Assembly (NCBI GenBank): GCA_021161625.1
Contig: JAGHAG010000155.1
Span: 1-14,743 of the forward strand
DNA length: 14,743 nucleotides
DNA from: Elusimicrobiota bacterium
GTDB taxonomy: Bacteria; CG03
Reading direction: 5' to 3'
Shown: piece by piece, positions 12,925-14,743 of the stretch
Numbering within the stretch: the stretch's first letter is position 1
Layout: each line of letters begins with the position of its first letter
The notes under the pieces: generated by a model
Told to the model about the DNA's origin: nothing
The model's input: only the letters and a program-made list of their open reading frames with translations
The model's database searches: none
Position numbers and translations under genes: made by a program

Positions 12925-14165
12925 ACAGCCCCCTTATAAATGGGAAATTTTTTTGTAAGTTCTTTTACTTTTGTTCTAACTTTTTTTATTGTGTTTCTGT
13001 CTTTTTTTGTTATAACTTCGTCAATGAGTTGGGCAATAATTTTCATTTCCTTTTCTTTCATGCCTCTGGTTGTAATAGCAGGTGTTCCGATACGGATACC
13101 TGAGGTTATAAATGGTTTTTCAGGGTCATAGGGAATTAAGTTTTTATTCACCGTAATGCCTGCCTCTTCCAGAAGTTCCTGTGCCTGTTTTCCTGTTATC
13201 TTTTTGTTTCTCAAATCAACGAGCATAAGATGAGTATCTGTTCCCCCTGAGACAAGGCGAAATCCCTTTTTAATAAGTTCATTTGCAAGGGCTTTAGCAT
13301 TTTTTACAATCTGAACCTGATATTTTTTAAATTCAGGGTTGAGGGCTTCGCCGAATGCAACCGCTTTTGCTGCGATTATGTGAACAAGAGGCCCACCCTG
13401 AATTCCAGGAATAACAGTTTTATCAATTACAGATGCGAATTTTTTTCTGCACATGATAACACCGCCCCTTGGACCGCGAAGGGTTTTGTGGGTTGTTGTT
13501 GTTACAAAATCAGCCCATGGAAAAGGGGAAGGGTGAATTCCTGCAGCAATAAGACCTGCAATGTGTGCAATGTCAGCCATAAGGTATGCACCGACAGAAT
13601 CTGCAATTTCTCTGAATTTTTTAAAACTGATTTTTCTTGGATATGCACTTGCGCCTGTAACAATGATTTTTGGCTTTGTTTTTCTGGCAAGTTTTTTTAC
13701 TTCATCATAATTTATTGTCTCTGTTTCTCTGTCAACCTCAATGTTTATTTTTTTAAAAAATTTTCCTGAAAAATTTACAGGATGTCCGTGAGACAGGTGT
13801 CCGCCGTGTGATAAACTTAAAGCCATAATTTTATCACCGGGCTTTAAGACAGCAAAATAGACAGCCATATTTGCCTGAGTTCCTGAATGTGGCTGAACAT
13901 TTACATGAGGGGCTTTAAAAATTTTTTTACATCTTTCAATTGCGATTTCCTCAACGTTATCAACAAATTCGCATCCCCCATAATATCTTTTTCCAGGATA
14001 CCCCTCAGCATATTTGTTTGTAAAAAAGGAAGAGGCTGTCTCCAGAACAGAAAAAGAAGTAAAATTTTCAGAGGCAATAAGTTCAAGGGTTTGTTCCTCT
14101 CTTTTTAATTCATTGAGAATTTCTCTGTGTATTAAAGGGTCTGTTTTTTTTAAGTGTTCAAACAC
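12921..14165 (-). CDS. glyA: Serine hydroxymethyltransferase
   Basis: PLP enzyme that converts serine and tetrahydrofolate to glycine and 5,10-methylene-tetrahydrofolate, the main source of one-carbon units. 414 residues, standard bacterial length. Seen: LELIASENFTS (27-37), NKYAEGYPGKRYYGGCEFVD (50-69), QPHSGTQAN (91-99), LSHGGHLSHG (117-126), MADIAHIAGL (D198, H201), and VTTTTHKTLRGPRGG with K227 as the Schiff-base lysine. The start codon is GTG at 14165, chosen because GGGAG lies seven bases upstream and the family sequence begins directly (MFEHLKKTDP). First gene of the six-gene minus-strand operon, transcribed from the promoter at 14327-14355 through a leader of about 155 nt. No PurR-like or riboswitch signal is recognised. 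Confidence 0.96.
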   Translation of the reverse strand: MFEHLKKTDPLIHREILNELKREEQTLELIASENFTSFSVLETASSFFTNKYAEGYPGKRYYGGCEFVDNVEEIAIERCKKIFKAPHVNVQPHSGTQANMAVYFAVLKPGDKIMALSLSHGGHLSHGHPVNFSGKFFKKINIEVDRETETINYDEVKKLARKTKPKIIVTGASAYPRKISFKKFREIADSVGAYLMADIAHIAGLIAAGIHPSPFPWADFVTTTTHKTLRGPRGGVIMCRKKFASVIDKTVIPGIQGGPLVHIIAAKAVAFGEALNPEFKKYQVQIVKNAKALANELIKKGFRLVSGGTDTHLMLVDLRNKKITGKQAQELLEEAGITVNKNLIPYDPEKPFITSGIRIGTPAITTRGMKEKEMKIIAQLIDEVITKKDRNTIKKVRTKVKELTKKFPIYKGAV

Positions 14166-14229
14166 TTCTAAACTCCCAATTTTAAATTTTCATTTTTCCA
14201 TTTTTCATCCATAAATCCCCCCTCTCAAT

Positions 14230-14250
14230 CTCCCCCCTTTTAGGGGGGAG
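14230..14250. repeat. C6/G6 palindromic repeat, copy 2
   Basis: CTCCCCCC and GGGGGGAG form an 8-bp stem around TTTTA. Flanking AAATCCCCCC (14213-14222) and AGTAGGGGGTA (14256-14266) repeat the layout of the copy at 1402-1453. In the glyA transcript it would fold as a very stable hairpin about 65 nt before the start codon. Confidence 0.7.
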
Positions 14251-14282
14251 AAACAGTAGGGGGTATTTTCATTCCCCTTTGT

Positions 14283-14300
14283 GTCCCGATTTGTCGGGGC
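14283..14300. repeat. 18-nt palindromic repeat, copy 2
   Basis: GTCCCGATTTGTCGGGGC, with CCCGA and TCGGG pairing around TTTG. It matches 15 of 18 bases of the copy at 15-32. It lies in the predicted glyA leader, about 27 nt after the -10 box. Confidence 0.6.
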
Positions 14301-14326
14301 ATGAACATTTCATTTTTAATTTTACT

Positions 14327-14355
14327 ATTATACCACACCCCCCAAAATTTCACAA
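14327..14355 (-). promoter_or_regulatory. Promoter of the glyA operon
   Basis: On the minus strand: TTGTGA (complement of 14350-14355), a 17-bp spacer, then TATAAT (complement of 14327-14332) preceded by TGG, an extended -10. A perfect -10 with optimal spacing and a 4-of-6 -35 makes a strong candidate. Transcription would begin near 14320. Confidence 0.75.
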
Positions 14356-14467
14356 GAGAACATAGTTTGATTATTTCTTACCTATTTAAATTTTTCGGGA
14401 AACAGCAGTTTTCTCTTAACATTATTACATTGTTTCATAGCCGTTTTTCAAGTCGAGTAGGTTTAAT

Positions 14468-14743
14468 CTATGGAATATCTACAACTATAACCCCTACACC
14501 TACGCCAATGCCCCCTGCATCAGTAAAAGCTACTTTTTTGCCGTTGGGCGACCATACCGCGGGAGAACCTAATCCTCTTTTTGACAATTTGTATTTCAAA
14601 TAAGGTTTATTAAGTTCAAACTTTTGAATTATTGCATAAAACTCATTTTTATTTAAATCAAATATCAGGGATTTGTCACACCCATTAATTAGTATTTTTC
14701 CTCCTGTAGGAGATGGATATATATGCAGAGCAGCCCCTGGATG
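14468..14743 (-). CDS. Partial beta-propeller (PD40/WD40-like) protein, C-terminal end
   Basis: An uninterrupted minus-strand frame enters from the right edge and stops at TAG (14470-14468), giving the last 91 residues. SPTGGKILINGCD and, near the end, SPAVWSPNGKKVAFTD are blade motifs of PD40/TolB-type propellers, whose consensus is WSPDGKKIAF. The closing IGVGVGVIVVDIP is a plausible last strand. Such domains bind proteins or ligands and are common in exported proteins. The N-terminus, and any signal peptide or partner domain, lie outside the window. About 110 bp separate its stop from the glyA promoter, so it is a separate unit. Confidence 0.7.
   Translation of the reverse strand, partial: HPGAALHIYPSPTGGKILINGCDKSLIFDLNKNEFYAIIQKFELNKPYLKYKLSKRGLGSPAVWSPNGKKVAFTDAGGIGVGVGVIVVDIP

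Larger units (their letters stand above)
14166..14467. other. Gene-free region: glyA promoter, leader and repeats
   Basis: Going away from glyA: Shine-Dalgarno GGGAG (complement of 14173-14177); a T-rich stretch of about 7-nt period at 14180-14212; a C6/G6 palindrome at 14230-14250; an 18-nt palindrome at 14283-14300; the promoter at 14327-14355; then about 110 bp up to the stop of the next minus-strand gene in which I see nothing definite. The plus-strand open frame at 14301-14603 is antisense to the beta-propeller gene and has no coding features. Confidence 0.6.

Noticed and set aside
14166..14320. Riboswitch (glycine, folate or SAM type) in the glyA leader
   Set aside because: I recognise no conserved aptamer motifs; the only stems are the two repeat palindromes.
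14301..14603. 100-codon plus-strand open frame
   Set aside because: It lies over the glyA promoter and antisense to the beta-propeller gene, has no ribosome site or recognisable domain, and its TPTPTPMPP run is the reverse of the GVGVGV coding stretch.
1..14743. A new multi-gene defence or mobile system
   Set aside because: Every sizeable gene fits a known metabolic, envelope or efflux family; no nuclease, transposase, recombinase, reverse transcriptase or toxin is visible.

Overview
The window (about 35-38% G+C by eye) looks like a chromosomal segment of an uncultured Gram-negative-type (diderm) bacterium. A TolC-type outer-membrane channel, a tripartite RND pump and a lipobox protein imply an outer membrane. 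AT-rich codon use, four-base start/stop overlaps and intergenic spaces full of short repeats fit a candidate-phylum genome (Omnitrophota/WOR-3-like is a guess). There is no rRNA or marker gene here to place it.

Layout. 1-1464: repeat-laden DNA leading into a SpoIID/LytB-domain protein, a predicted peptidoglycan lytic enzyme whose N-terminal leader and C-terminal tail are written in repeat DNA. 1559-2707: a class III aminotransferase, probably acetylornithine aminotransferase (argD). 2785-8923: a repressor-controlled efflux operon consisting of a sigma70-type promoter with an overlapping 22-bp palindromic operator, a TetR-family regulator, a TolC-like channel, an adaptor lacking the helical hairpin, and an RND permease. 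8924-9188: convergent intergenic region made almost entirely of repeats. 9189-14165, minus strand: one tight operon glyA - upp - wecA-like - wecB - TPR protein - CsgG/LpoB-like lipoprotein, with a good promoter at 14327-14355. 14468-14743, minus strand: the C-terminal end of a beta-propeller (PD40-like) protein that enters from outside the window.

How the genes work together. The efflux genes form a self-contained, autoregulated export system. In the minus-strand operon, GlyA and Upp supply one-carbon units and UMP. The WecA-like and WecB proteins would start a lipid-linked glycan with N-acetylglucosamine or N-acetylmannosamine units. The last two genes encode an exported TPR protein and a lipoprotein that may act at the envelope.

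I do not see a defence system, CRISPR array, transposase or other obviously new multi-gene system. The unusual content is the small repeats: (a) a 29-bp palindromic element with two copies, each flanked by its own 4-bp direct repeat, one inserted in frame inside wecB; (b) degenerate 7-nt-period arrays in most gene gaps; (c) C6/G6 and GCCCC/GGGGC palindromes. Several have become part of coding sequence.
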